Positions 16,134 to 26,000 of a DNA stretch of 64,000 nt are shown piece by piece; position 1 is the first letter of the stretch; every line of letters begins with the position of its first letter. The notes beneath the pieces were generated by a model, which was not told where the DNA came from, did no database searches, and worked only from the letters and a program-made list of their open reading frames with translations. The translations under genes and the position numbers were made by a program. The stretch comes from Cohnella herbarum (GTDB lineage: Bacteria > Bacillota > Bacilli > Paenibacillales > Paenibacillaceae): assembly GCF_012849095.1 (NCBI RefSeq), contig NZ_CP051680.1, positions 248,001 through 312,000 of the forward strand. Reading direction: 5' to 3'.

Positions 16134-16916
16134 GTGTCGCTGGCGGGGGAGGAAAGAAAAACGAGTATTATGGACTTGCTCAATGAAAGAGGGAAAGTTA
16201 TCGCGAGCGAGCTTTCTCAGTTGTTCGAAGTTTCGACGGAAACGATCCGTAGAGATCTCGACGAGCTGGAAAAAGAAAATAAACTGAAAAAAGTGTATGG
16301 CGGAGCGGTTAAATTTCGAGTCGAAGTGGAGCTCGGGCATAACGAGAGAGAGTTCGTACACGCGGAAGCTAAGCGCAAGATCGGTTTCTTGGCCGCGGAA
16401 TTGATAGAGGATAACGATGTCATCGTGGTGGATGAAGGCAGCACGGCGCTGCAAATCATTCATTTCTTAGTGAATAAGCGAAATTTGACGATATTGACGA
16501 GCTCCATACCGGCTCTTATGCTTCTTATCGAACATCAAAAACGGAATAAATACGACGGTAAAATTATTTTTATCGGCGGCGAAGTGAACGCCAAACATCT
16601 TCGAGTATCCGGTCCGATTGCCGAAAAGATTATGGATGACTTCTACGTGAACAAATCTTTCGTTTCCGTCGATGGAATCTCTCTGAAAAACGGCGTTTCT
16701 AGCTATGATTACGAAAGATCCGTGTTCACCAAAAAGTTGATCCGTTGCGCGGAAACGGCGATCGTAGTGGCGGATTCCTCTAAAGTCGACAAACGTACAG
16801 TGGCCAAAATCGTCGATATGGAAGACATCCACATCATCATATCCGATCAAGCACCTCCAACAGAGTGGAAGCCGGCTCTTATGAAGATGGATTTAAGATG
16901 GATTCATCCTCAGTGA
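16134..16916 (+). CDS. DeoR-family transcriptional regulator
   Basis: A ~260-residue regulator: an N-terminal HTH with the DeoR signature (NERGKVIASELSQLFEVSTETIRRDLDELE, then VYGGAV) and a C-terminal sugar-phosphate-isomerase-like sensor domain (VVDEGSTALQI, LTILTSS, VADSSKVDKR). GTG 16134 is chosen because AGGAGGGG (16121-16128) sits just upstream and the protein then begins LAGEERKTSIMDLLNERG, as usual; upstream in-frame starts lack a ribosome site. As the last gene of the cluster it probably controls it. The effector would be a phosphorylated intermediate; the palindrome at 5893-5907 is a candidate target. Confidence 0.88.
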   Translation: MSLAGEERKTSIMDLLNERGKVIASELSQLFEVSTETIRRDLDELEKENKLKKVYGGAVKFRVEVELGHNEREFVHAEAKRKIGFLAAELIEDNDVIVVDEGSTALQIIHFLVNKRNLTILTSSIPALMLLIEHQKRNKYDGKIIFIGGEVNAKHLRVSGPIAEKIMDDFYVNKSFVSVDGISLKNGVSSYDYERSVFTKKLIRCAETAIVVADSSKVDKRTVAKIVDMEDIHIIISDQAPPTEWKPALMKMDLRWIHPQ

Positions 16917-17107
16917 ATCCATTGAGGTAGGAGGGCGGACACCCGCGACTATCCCTCTTGCTCAGAAGCTGTGTGTTGGCATGATTCTTGAAAGTTCCTT
17001 TGGCATTATCCCCTCTACTCAGAATCAATGAAGGGGGGGCCTCTCATCGGAAATACACCAACTTTTCTGATGTAGATTACTATAGGAATGAATCATGCCG
17101 CAGGCTG

Positions 17108-17136
17108 TTGACATTTGTGCGCCACCATACTACTAT
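17108..17136 (+). promoter_or_regulatory. Promoter of the BlaI/M56 pair
   Basis: TTGACA (17108-17113), 17-bp spacer, TACTAT (17131-17136). The -10 box lies inside the BlaI-type palindrome, so bound repressor would block polymerase. Confidence 0.75.
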
Positions 17137-17150
17137 GTGTAGTATGGTGG
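17122..17150 (+). promoter_or_regulatory. BlaI/MecI-type operator upstream of its own gene
   Basis: Two perfect 12-bp arms, CCACCATACTAC (17122-17133) and GTAGTATGGTGG (17139-17150), flank TATGT. The core ACTAC-N5-GTAGT matches the TACA/TGTA-type dyad of BlaI/MecI operators. It recurs before the lgt gene (18410-18424). Confidence 0.8.
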
Positions 17151-17160
17151 TGAGACAACA

Positions 17161-17592
17161 ATGCAGATCAAAAAAATGAATATGGGCAGTGAAGGCCTGA
17201 ACCGATTTTTTGGGCCTCTGGAGTCCCGGATTATGGATATTCTTTGGACTTCCGAAGGTTTGAGCGTTAAGGAAGTGCAAGCGATCCTGGATCAGGAAAG
17301 TCCGATTTCGATTAATACGGTGATGACCATTATGAATCGTCTGCTGGACAAGGGACATTTGGCAAAGCTCATGACGGGAACCGGCCGGGCGAGGGCAGCC
17401 AAGTTCTGTCCGATTCTATCCAGAGAGCAGTTTCTGTCCGAACAAACGAAGCAAGTGTCGCAGGGACTCATTCAAGAATACGGAAGTTTAGTCGTAAACC
17501 ACATGATTGATGCGCTTGATGAAGTCGATCCTGAAGTCATCACAAGGCTGGAGCGCAAGCTACATGATCTGAAAAGCAGGAAAAAGAAATGA
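17161..17592 (+). CDS. BlaI/MecI-family repressor
   Basis: A 143-residue winged-helix repressor. FFGPLESRIMDILW, SVKEVQAILDQ and SINTVMTIMNRLLDKGHL are the family's N-terminal DNA-binding region; RAAKFCPILSREQFLSEQ spans the linker where BlaI proteins are cleaved on induction. The C-terminus is a dimerisation helix pair ending in a Lys/Arg tail. Its ATG 17161 is 10 bp after the operator. It overlaps the M56 gene by four bases (ATGA). It is expected to repress its own operon and the downstream lgt. Confidence 0.9.
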   Translation: MQIKKMNMGSEGLNRFFGPLESRIMDILWTSEGLSVKEVQAILDQESPISINTVMTIMNRLLDKGHLAKLMTGTGRARAAKFCPILSREQFLSEQTKQVSQGLIQEYGSLVVNHMIDALDEVDPEVITRLERKLHDLKSRKKK

Positions 17593-18386
17593 GTCCGATA
17601 ACAAGGCTAAGAGGCTCTTATTCTCTGATGATAGTCATAATAACAACTGCGATTGCACAAATGGGATGGATTCTTGTCTATCAAGTCCGCAGCGGAACGT
17701 TCCAAGCTCCCGTTTTCAATTATGCAATCATCTTAGTACTTGGATACATGCTTGGCATGATGATATGGCGGATTATCCGGCAAATGTATTTATCGCAAAA
17801 ATGGATCAAACATTTTCGGTCCCGCAAACACGATAAACTCACCAAGCGCTTGCAGTACATATGCCGAAATTGGGGAACAGAAATCATCGTTGTACAGGAA
17901 GACTCTTTTGTTGCGCTTACGATTGGACTAATTCGACCCAAAATCGTTGTCTCCACAATGGTTGTAGACAGGTTTAGCAAAATGGAAGTAAAAGCGATTT
18001 TGCTGCATGAACGATATCATTGCCTCAATCACGACGGACGCAAAATGTTCCTCTCCAGCTTGCTGGTTGATGCTTTTGGCTATTTGCCGATCGTTAAACC
18101 AATTGTTCGCTATTATGAGACATGGAAAGAACTGTTTGCGGATCGATATGCAATGCAACAAATGGGCACGGAATTGTATTTAGGTAAAGTCTTGTTGAAA
18201 TTGGCAAAACGCGAAAATCTTCAGCGTTATCATTCTGCCGTTTATTTTGCGAATACAACCTTGCAATATCGCGTGATGCAGGTTCTTGAGCCAGAAGAAG
18301 CTGTGAAGGTTCCGCTTGCTTTACTGAAGCCATTTTTGAGAACCTGTTCCATTTTGCTGTTGTTAATCGTGGGTGGGGATTCATAA
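17589..18386 (+). CDS. M56-family (BlaR1/MecR1-like) membrane metalloprotease, without sensor domain
   Basis: A 265-residue protein with hydrophobic segments near residues 12-32 and 42-62 and at the C-terminus. The zincin site is intact: HERYH (His140, Glu141, His144) and a downstream KELFADRYA that supplies the third ligand. In BlaR1/MecR1 this domain leads to BlaI cleavage after antibiotic binding. Here the extracellular penicillin-binding sensor domain is absent, so the signal must be different (membrane, cell wall or lipoprotein stress). It is translationally coupled to the BlaI gene. Short M56 proteins paired with BlaI are known in Bacillota, mostly without assigned signals. Confidence 0.85.
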   Translation: MSPITRLRGSYSLMIVIITTAIAQMGWILVYQVRSGTFQAPVFNYAIILVLGYMLGMMIWRIIRQMYLSQKWIKHFRSRKHDKLTKRLQYICRNWGTEIIVVQEDSFVALTIGLIRPKIVVSTMVVDRFSKMEVKAILLHERYHCLNHDGRKMFLSSLLVDAFGYLPIVKPIVRYYETWKELFADRYAMQQMGTELYLGKVLLKLAKRENLQRYHSAVYFANTTLQYRVMQVLEPEEAVKVPLALLKPFLRTCSILLLLIVGGDS

Positions 18387-18404
18387 TCCCTTTTTTTTAA
18401 CTAA

Positions 18405-18428
18405 CAATACTACATATTGTAGTTTGGT
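18405..18428 (+). promoter_or_regulatory. BlaI-type operator upstream of lgt
   Basis: ACTAC-ATATT-GTAGT (18410-18424) has the same half-sites and 5-bp spacing as the operator at 17122-17150. It lies in the 95-bp gap between the M56 gene and lgt, which suggests that lgt has its own BlaI-controlled promoter. Confidence 0.65.
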
Positions 18429-18481
18429 CGTCTGAAAGCTTGGGACCTTAAACCATGAAAAACGATTTGGGGGATGAACTC

Positions 18482-19270
18482 GTGCATAATGAATTAATTA
18501 CAATCGGTCCGGTAACCATTTACGGCTATGGGATGATGATTGCGCTCGGAATCCTTGTCGCTTACAAAGTAGTCCTATATCGTGCGACAACGGAACAAAT
18601 CGTGCAATCCCATATATTCTCTTTAACCGTGCTTAGCCTTATAGGAGGATTCGCGGGAGCCAAGCTTTTGTATTGGATCACTCAAATCAATAAAATCGTA
18701 AACGACCCGGGCATTGTTTTAAATGTTTCCGAAGGGTTCGTGGTCTACGGAGGCATAATAGGGGGGATTTTGGCTGGTTACGCTTATTGCCGGAAGAAAA
18801 AAATAAACTTTCTCCAACACCTGGATCTGTTTGTGCCTTGTGTAGCATTGGCCCAGGGATTCGGCAGGATCGGCTGTCTGCTTGCGGGGTGTTGCTATGG
18901 AGAAGAAACGGACAGTTGGATTGGCATTACCTTTCGCCACTCGGAGTCCGCCCCGAATGATGTCAAACTTGTCCCTACGCAAATCATGGAGAGCTTGTTT
19001 TGTTTTTCTCTTTTTATAGCGCTAGTCTATGTGTCAAAAAAATACCGGCCGCATCATGGAGTGATTGCGGGTTTGTATCTTGTAATGTACAGTGTAGGAC
19101 GGTTTGGCATCGAGTTTTTCAGAGGCGACCTTATCCGAGGACAGTTTGGGGTTCTTGCTACCTCGCAGTGTATCGCTATCGGGGTGATTTTGATAACCAG
19201 TCTTGCATTTCTGATCGATAGAAGAAAAAAACTTGCTATTTCGGACAATAGTCAGACGGAGGCGCGCTAG
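18482..19270 (+). CDS. lgt: Prolipoprotein diacylglyceryl transferase (Lgt), stress-regulated copy
   Basis: Lgt moves diacylglycerol from phosphatidylglycerol to the lipobox cysteine of prolipoproteins in the membrane. The protein has seven hydrophobic segments, the N-terminal ITIGPVTIYGYGMMIALG, the Lgt signature in the variant FGRIGCLLAGCCYGEE, and the C-terminal RFGIEFFRGD with the conserved arginines. GTG 18482 is preferred over ATG 18455 because GGGGGA lies just before it and the protein then starts VHNELITIGP as in other Bacillota. The Cys-rich signature differs from the usual GRxGNF form. Together with the BlaI-type operator this suggests a specialised second copy; the main lgt is normally next to hprK. 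Confidence 0.85.
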   Translation: MHNELITIGPVTIYGYGMMIALGILVAYKVVLYRATTEQIVQSHIFSLTVLSLIGGFAGAKLLYWITQINKIVNDPGIVLNVSEGFVVYGGIIGGILAGYAYCRKKKINFLQHLDLFVPCVALAQGFGRIGCLLAGCCYGEETDSWIGITFRHSESAPNDVKLVPTQIMESLFCFSLFIALVYVSKKYRPHHGVIAGLYLVMYSVGRFGIEFFRGDLIRGQFGVLATSQCIAIGVILITSLAFLIDRRKKLAISDNSQTEAR

Positions 19271-19398
19271 GAACACGGCTGATCAGAAGAAAGCGGAAGT
19301 TATTAAGAAGGCCAAAGATTTTTGTAGCGCCACGATTCGACCGATTTCGTCATGTCGGCAAGAGCTCGGGACTTAGGACTCTATTTCATTGGCATGTA

Positions 19399-19449
19399 TT
19401 GACAATAGAATCGGGAACATGCTAATTTCTATTCGGGAAACCGGTTTCC
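19399..19449 (+). promoter_or_regulatory. Promoter of the starch-enzyme genes with a LacI-family-like operator
   Basis: TTGACA (19399-19404), 17-bp spacer, CTAATT (19422-19427). Just downstream, GGAAACCGGTTTCC (19436-19449) is a perfect 14-bp palindrome with the AAACCGGTTT type of centre used by LacI-family regulators such as MalR. It covers the likely transcription start region, which suits a maltose-responsive repressor encoded elsewhere. Confidence 0.6.
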
Positions 19450-19499
19450 TAGAAATTAATGAATGAGTGAAATGAAGGAGTGCTCTGATCAAGCACGAA

Positions 19500-19513
19500 T
19501 GTAAGCGCTTAAT
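19500..19513 (+). promoter_or_regulatory. cre site (CcpA catabolite repression)
   Basis: TGTAAGCGCTTAAT matches the cre consensus TGWAARCGYTWNCW at all but one position. It is downstream of the promoter and 28 bp before the IgtY-like start, a typical roadblock position. Confidence 0.65.
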
Positions 19514-19540
19514 ATAAGAAAATCCAGGAGGGAAATAAGG

Positions 19541-22500
19541 ATGCTCAGAAGATGGTTATCTCCGTTGCTTATTGCGGCTTTTATGTTAACTCTATGCGCT
19601 AACGTATTCATCGTCTCTCCCCAAACCGTACATGCGGCAAGCATAGGTACGATAGACGAGAACGACACGATCTATCAAATTATGGTCGACCGGTTCCATG
19701 ACGGAGATCCGAGCAACAATGCGACGGGAGCGGCCATCCGCTACGGCGAAACGTCGGAAGAGGACTTCCGTCATATGAAAGGCGGCGACTGGCAAGGGAT
19801 CATCGATAAGCTGGGCTACATTAAAAACATGGGCTACACGGCGATCTGGATATCTCCCGTCGCCGAACCGCAAATGACGAACCGGGAAAATAACGGTTCG
19901 GGCAGAAATACGGCTTATCACGGCTACAATATCAAAGATCCGAACAAGGCTAATCCGTTCTTCGGAACGAAAGAGAAGCTCAAGGAGCTCGTAGATTCGG
20001 CACATGCCCTCGGAATCAAAGTCGTCATCGACGTCGTTCCGAATCACATCGGCGACTATATGTTAGGAACGCAAGCCTTTTACGATATTCCTAGCTTGCA
20101 GCCGGCGGCTCCGTTTAACAATCCGTCTTGGTATCATCACAACGGGGATATCAATTTCGCATCCGTCGAAGGGATTTATACCCAAGCGGCACAAGATTAT
20201 CTGGAGAACTATGACTTAGGTGGACTCGACGATATCGATTTCGACGTCCCGGCGGCCAGGCAAGCGATCTTCGACTCGATCAAAGGCTGGTTCGACTACA
20301 CGGGGGCGGACGGGGCGCGCGTAGACGCGGCTAAGCTAATGAAACCGACGGACATTGGCGCGTTGCAGAATTATCTAGGAGTAAACACCTTCGGAGAAAA
20401 CTTCGACGGAAACGCGGAATTCGTCTCCCGCTGGGTCGGCGCGAACAAAGAATGGGGAATGCTGGACTTTCCGCTGTTCTTTAAGATTCTTAGCAGCTTT
20501 GCGCACGGGCAGTCTTTCGATGCGTATATCAAAGACGGCTTAGCCCAGGATTATCGGTATAACGGCAACGAGAACCATATGGTCACCTTCATCGACAACC
20601 ACGACCGAAATCGGTTCCTTCAGGAAGCGGGAGGAGACGTGCAGAAGCTGCAAAACGCGCTGACGTTTATTTTCACCGTGCGCGGTATGCCGGTCGTCTT
20701 CCAAGGAACGGAGCAAAACAAAGGGAATGCCAATAATCAAATTCTGAGCGACGGAATCGCGGATACTTGGAACCGTTGGTCGATGGTTAAGCGCGATGCG
20801 AACGGCAACGTCATTCAGAACTATTTTAACGAGAGTACGAACACGTACCAGCACGTCGCCAAGCTCAATCAAATTCGCTCGAAGTATGAAGCGCTCCGTA
20901 AGGGCAAACAGCGCGAGATGTGGTCCGCTCAAAATCTGTACGCCTTCTCCCGCCGCGTAGAAAGCGGTACTAACGTTGGGCAGGAGGTACTATCGGTATT
21001 CAGCAACGCATCGAGCGGAACGCAAAACGTTACGATTCCTCTTCGGGCCGAGAGTACCTTAACCGCCGGGACGGTTTTAGTTAACCAGTTGAATACCGCA
21101 GACAGCATTACCGTTCAATCCGGAGGAGTCACGGGTAAGCAAATTACGGTAAGCGTGGGAGCGAACTCCGCGAAAATTTATGCCAAGGAGATTTCCGACA
21201 CGCAAGCGCCGACGGTGCCTACGAACGTGAACGCAAGCGCGCTTAGCGCGACAAGTATCCAAGTCACTTGGACGGCTGCTACGGATAACATCGGCGTCAC
21301 CGGATACGAAGTGTTCCGCAACGGATCGTTGGTTGGAACGACGTCCGGAACTTCATTCACGGATAACGGATTAACGGCCGCAACGACGTACTCCTATACC
21401 GTCAAGGCATACGACGCGGCAACGAACCGGTCCGCGTTAAGCTCGCCGCCGGCTTCGGCGACGACGACTCCGCCGGATACGCAGGCGCCGAGCGTACCGC
21501 AGAACGTAGCGGCAACCGCGTCGTCGTCCTCCTCGATCAACGTCGCATGGACGGCATCGACGGACAATATCGGCGTCACCGGATACGAAGTTTACAGGAA
21601 CGGTACGCTCGTTGGACAGTCAACGACAACCTCCTACGCGGACGTCGGTCTTGCGGCAACGACCTCATACTCCTATACGGTCAAAGCTTTCGATGCAGCG
21701 GCTAACCGTTCGGAATTCAGCGCGCCTCCTGCCGTAGCTACGACGTTAGCCGGCAATAACGTGACGATCTATTACAAACAAGGCTTCACGACGCCTTATA
21801 TCCATTACCGTCCTGCCGGAGGCACATGGACGACGACGCCTGGCGTACCGATCCCCGCATCGGAGGTACCGGGATATAACAAGATTACGATCAACATCGG
21901 TACGGCGAGTCAACTGGAAGCTTGTTTCAACAACGGTAGCGGGACATGGGATAGCAACAATCAGTTAAATTACTTGTTCGGAGTCGGAACGTGGACGTAC
22001 ACTCCGACGGGGAACATCGTATCCGGTGCCCCTTCGTTGCCGGAAAACGTTCCGCCTAGCGTTCCGCAGAACGTAGCAGCGACAGCCGTATCGGCTACAT
22101 CCGTGAACGTCACTTGGAGCGCATCGACCGATAACGTCGGGGTTACCGGGTATGAAGTGTTCCGCAACGGAACGTTAGTCGGGACCTCCGCGACAACATC
22201 CTTCGCGAGCACGGGACTTGCGGCCGCAACGACTTACAATTTTACGGTGAAAGCTTACGATGCGGTCGGCAACCGTTCCGCCGAGAGCACGCCTCCGGCT
22301 TCGGTAACGACTTTAGCTGGTAACCAAGCCACGATCTATTACAAGAATACTGCATTTACGAATTCTTATATTCACTATAAGCTCGACAATTCTACTACTT
22401 GGACGACGTTGCCTGGAAGCCAGATGCAAAGTTCATCCTTCCCGGGATACGCGAGCATCACGATCGAGCTTGGCAGCGCGACGGGGTTAACCGCCGCCTT

Positions 22501-22918
22501 CAATAACGGCAGCGGAACTTGGGACAATAACGGAGGCAGCAATTATACGTTTGCCTCGGGAACTTGGAGCTTGGTCAACGGCAACAAAACGTCCGGAACG
22601 CCGCAAGCGGACAGCGTAACGTTACGAGTGACGGTGCCATCGTCAACGCCCGCGAACGGGCCGGTTTACTTGACGGGAACGTTCAACAATTGGTCCACGT
22701 CCGATGCCGCGTATCAATTGACGAAAGGAACGGACGGCGTTTACTCTATTACGTTGAACTGGACTTCGGGTACGGCGGTTCAATACAAGCTCACGCGGGG
22801 GACGTGGGCGACGGTCGAGGTGAATTCGAACGGAAGCGATATTTCCAATCGTACGATAACTCCATCCGGAGGAGCTCTAACCGTAAATCTAACGGTACAA
22901 CGCTGGAAAGACCAATAA
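19541..22918 (+). CDS. igtY: Secreted GH13 transglycosylase/amylase with starch-binding modules (IgtY-like)
   Basis: A 1125-residue secreted enzyme. The signal peptide ends near TVHAAS (~33). The GH13 barrel (~36-545) has the four conserved regions DVVPNH, GARVDAAK (nucleophile Asp262), FGENFDG (acid/base Glu286) and FIDNHD (Asp355). Then follow FN3 (~552-640), FN3 (~645-735), CBM25-like (~739-830), FN3 (~836-925), CBM25-like (~926-1015) and CBM20-like (~1026-1125). Pairing with a GH119 gene downstream matches the igtY-igtZ pair of a B. circulans strain, where IgtY is an isocyclomaltooligosaccharide glucanotransferase; a plain alpha-amylase or other cyclising GH13 cannot be excluded. ATG 19541 has AGGAGGG upstream. 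Confidence 0.75.
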   Translation: MLRRWLSPLLIAAFMLTLCANVFIVSPQTVHAASIGTIDENDTIYQIMVDRFHDGDPSNNATGAAIRYGETSEEDFRHMKGGDWQGIIDKLGYIKNMGYTAIWISPVAEPQMTNRENNGSGRNTAYHGYNIKDPNKANPFFGTKEKLKELVDSAHALGIKVVIDVVPNHIGDYMLGTQAFYDIPSLQPAAPFNNPSWYHHNGDINFASVEGIYTQAAQDYLENYDLGGLDDIDFDVPAARQAIFDSIKGWFDYTGADGARVDAAKLMKPTDIGALQNYLGVNTFGENFDGNAEFVSRWVGANKEWGMLDFPLFFKILSSFAHGQSFDAYIKDGLAQDYRYNGNENHMVTFIDNHDRNRFLQEAGGDVQKLQNALTFIFTVRGMPVVFQGTEQNKGNANNQILSDGIADTWNRWSMVKRDANGNVIQNYFNESTNTYQHVAKLNQIRSKYEALRKGKQREMWSAQNLYAFSRRVESGTNVGQEVLSVFSNASSGTQNVTIPLRAESTLTAGTVLVNQLNTADSITVQSGGVTGKQITVSVGANSAKIYAKEISDTQAPTVPTNVNASALSATSIQVTWTAATDNIGVTGYEVFRNGSLVGTTSGTSFTDNGLTAATTYSYTVKAYDAATNRSALSSPPASATTTPPDTQAPSVPQNVAATASSSSSINVAWTASTDNIGVTGYEVYRNGTLVGQSTTTSYADVGLAATTSYSYTVKAFDAAANRSEFSAPPAVATTLAGNNVTIYYKQGFTTPYIHYRPAGGTWTTTPGVPIPASEVPGYNKITINIGTASQLEACFNNGSGTWDSNNQLNYLFGVGTWTYTPTGNIVSGAPSLPENVPPSVPQNVAATAVSATSVNVTWSASTDNVGVTGYEVFRNGTLVGTSATTSFASTGLAAATTYNFTVKAYDAVGNRSAESTPPASVTTLAGNQATIYYKNTAFTNSYIHYKLDNSTTWTTLPGSQMQSSSFPGYASITIELGSATGLTAAFNNGSGTWDNNGGSNYTFASGTWSLVNGNKTSGTPQADSVTLRVTVPSSTPANGPVYLTGTFNNWSTSDAAYQLTKGTDGVYSITLNWTSGTAVQYKLTRGTWATVEVNSNGSDISNRTITPSGGALTVNLTVQRWKDQ

Positions 22919-22938
22919 GGAACGGCAGAGGGTTGTCG

Positions 22939-22975
22939 AGAGGGTTGTTGAACTATCGACAGCCCTCTCTTTTTG
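22939..22975 (+). terminator. Terminator between the two starch-enzyme genes
   Basis: AGAGGGTTGT (22939-22948) pairs with ACAGCCCTCT (22959-22968) with one G-U pair, followed by CTTTTT-type T-rich sequence. No obvious new promoter precedes the second gene, so this probably reduces rather than stops read-through. Confidence 0.7.
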
Positions 22976-23009
22976 AGAATAAGAGAATGAAAGGGGATAC
23001 AAGAAGATC

Positions 23010-26000
23010 ATGATTAAGATGAAATGGCTTTCTCGATCGATTGCCGTTTTGCTGGGGGGTGCTTGGTTGCTGCAAGCTGGCGCTTCCGGCGTTTCTGCCG
23101 AGATCGCCGCCGCTCACGTTTATCATAATCATATGCCTAATTTCTGGGCTTACTATGACGTCAATCAATATGGTTCGACTCCCGTCGGGAGCCCGATTCG
23201 GTATACGTACGACGGGGATGTCATCGCGCTTAAGAACAATCCTCCGCCAGGTTATCCCTATTATTTGCCTAGCGGAGCCATCATGCCCCACGATGACCTG
23301 GTATCTTATTACTCTCATCACGCCAAGAAAGGAGCCTATCTGAGTTGGCCTTGGAGCGTAGCGGGAGATCTGCGCAACAATCACGCCCAAGCCCAGATGC
23401 ACGTGACGATGTCTGGGTCGCTCGTCAATAACGTGAACAGCCTTGTTCAACGCGGCAACGTGAACGACTACAACAACCTAAATTGGTGGCAGCCATGGCG
23501 TACGGCATACAACAATCTTCTAACGCAGAATGGGAAGAAGACATTGGATCTGATCCATTTTACGGGTCATCATAGCATGGGGCCGTTAGCCGGCAACGAT
23601 TATATGCTGAAAGATTTGATTTACCAAGGAGCCGCTCTTGCCCAGCCTTATTTTATGGGAAGCAGTTATAAATCTTCGAACGGATTTTTCCCTACGGAGC
23701 TAGGGTTCTCGGAACGGATTATTCCGGTGCTACAGAAGCTAGGCATTCAATGGTCGGTCATCGGGAACAACCATTTTTCGCGTACGTTAAAGGACTATCC
23801 GTTATTGAACAGCCCGGGTACCGATACGATGATATCGCCACCCAACCGCGCGGATTTGCAGAATACGAGCAATGTCGGCTCGTGGGTGAGCCAGAACATG
23901 TTTAACGAGCAACAGGTCGTTCATAATAAATATCCGTTCGCCTCTACGCCTCATTGGGTTCGTTACGTGGACCCGGCTACGGGACAGGAATCGAAGGTCG
24001 TTGGTATACCTGTCGCTCAAGCAGAGTCATGGGAGGAAGGCTACAACGGCAGCACGAAAGCTACGGCGCTCAAGCCCTTCGAAGGGATTTCATCCCAGAA
24101 ACAGTTTTTCGTTGTCGCGCACGACGGCGATAACTCTTCGGGGCGCGCGGGCTCGGAAGAAACCTGGCGCAACGCGGCGAACGTTACGTATACCGATTCC
24201 GGCGTGAAGGGGATGGGAATCGATGAGTATCTTCGCATGAATCTTCCCGCCGCGAACGATGTCGTTCACGTCCAGGACGGCTCATGGATCGATACGAGAG
24301 ATTCTTCATCCGATCCGACATGGTACCATTGGCGGTTGCCTTTCGGCATATGGAAGTCGCAATTCTCAAGCTTTAATCAAGCGAATCAAACCGCTTACGC
24401 GCCTAAGAAAAACTTAGCGGGAATCGACGACGGAATGACGGTATCGTTCGAGTACGGATACCATTACTTGGAGCGCAACTTCGCTTTGTTGCAAGCCGCT
24501 TTGAACTATGCGAAGACGGCGGAGCAAATCTGGCTGGAAGAGCATCCGAACTATTGGCAACCGACCACGGCGCTGGATCATGAGATTACGTATCCGGGTA
24601 ACCAATTAAATCCTTGGATGCTGTCGTATCCGGTGAAGGGGAACGTCGCCAACGATTACGCGGGCGGCGCTAATCCAGCGGAGCTCGCTTGGTATTTCCT
24701 GCTTCCCGCAATGGATTCCGGCTTCGGGTATTACGACGAGAACGTGGACGATAACGTGAAACCGACTTTGTCCTTTAATCAATCTTTATATTTCTCCAAA
24801 CCCTACGTGCAGTCTAAGTTAGCCAAGGATAAAGTGGGACCTTCCGTCTGGTGGCCGCAGCGCTATCCGTATAACCCGGGCAGCGCGAACGTGAGTAAAG
24901 CGGAAGGATGGACATTGCATCATTTCGATAATTCTTTTGCCATCTATTCGTACGCCTACGATACGAGCGGGATCCAGAACATCAAGGTCAAAGTCAGGAC
25001 GCATACGAGCAAGTCGGCCGACGCCGCGGACAATACGTTTAAAGTGTACGATCCGGCGGCGCTTCAGGCGGCAGGCGTGCAAGGGATTGATCCGGCAAAG
25101 GTCGGCTCATGGACGGAATATTCGATGAACGTACGCGACCTAACGCCGGATATAAACGGAGTAGATTGGCAGCCCAGCGGCAAAGCGGTCATGGCTAAGG
25201 TGCCGGCGCAGGAAATCGGGGATCTCTATTATTCGTACATCGATGACTACCGCGACCAATTATTAGACTACTATATTGAAGCAACGGATTCGAAAGGCAA
25301 CGTTACGAAAAGCGAGATCCAGCAAGTGTACGTCGGTGCGGGCAAATATAATCTCGTGGGCGGCAAATACATCGAGGACGTGCAAGGATCTGTTACGGGC
25401 ACGCATCCTTTCATAACCGATCAACCGACTATCCCGGATAATGAACCTCCAAGCGTACCGGCTCAGGTAAGCGCGCAAACGATCAACGCTTCCTCTATTA
25501 AAGTGTCATGGAGCCCATCCACGGATAACGCGGGCGTTACGGGATACGACGTTTATCGCAACGGAACGAAAGTCGGGACGTCTTCAACTAGCGCTTATAC
25601 GGATAATGGTTTAGCGGGCAGCACCGCCTATTCGTACACCGTTAAAGCGTATGATGCGGCAGGCAACCGCTCGGACTTCAGCGCACCTCCAGCCGTCATT
25701 ACGACGCCAGCCGGCAACAACGTCACGATTTATTACAAGGCAGGCTTCACGACGCCTTATATCCATTATCGCCCGGCCGGCGGGACGTGGACGACTTCTC
25801 CGGGAGCCGCCATTCCGTCGTCGGAGTTGCCCGGATATAATAAAATCACGATCAACATCGGCGCCGCAACGCAGTTAGAGGCTTGTTTCAATAACGGAAG
25901 CGGCACATGGGATAGCAACAATTCGCAGAACTATTTATTCGGAACGGGAACATGGACTTACACGCCTACGGGCAACATCGTAGCGGGTGCCCCGATCGTG

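Noticed and set aside
16917..17107. Small frame (around 16988-17179) between the DeoR gene and the BlaI promoter
   Set aside because: It runs through the TTGACA promoter and BlaI operator and lacks a ribosome site; I see no clear terminator in this gap either.
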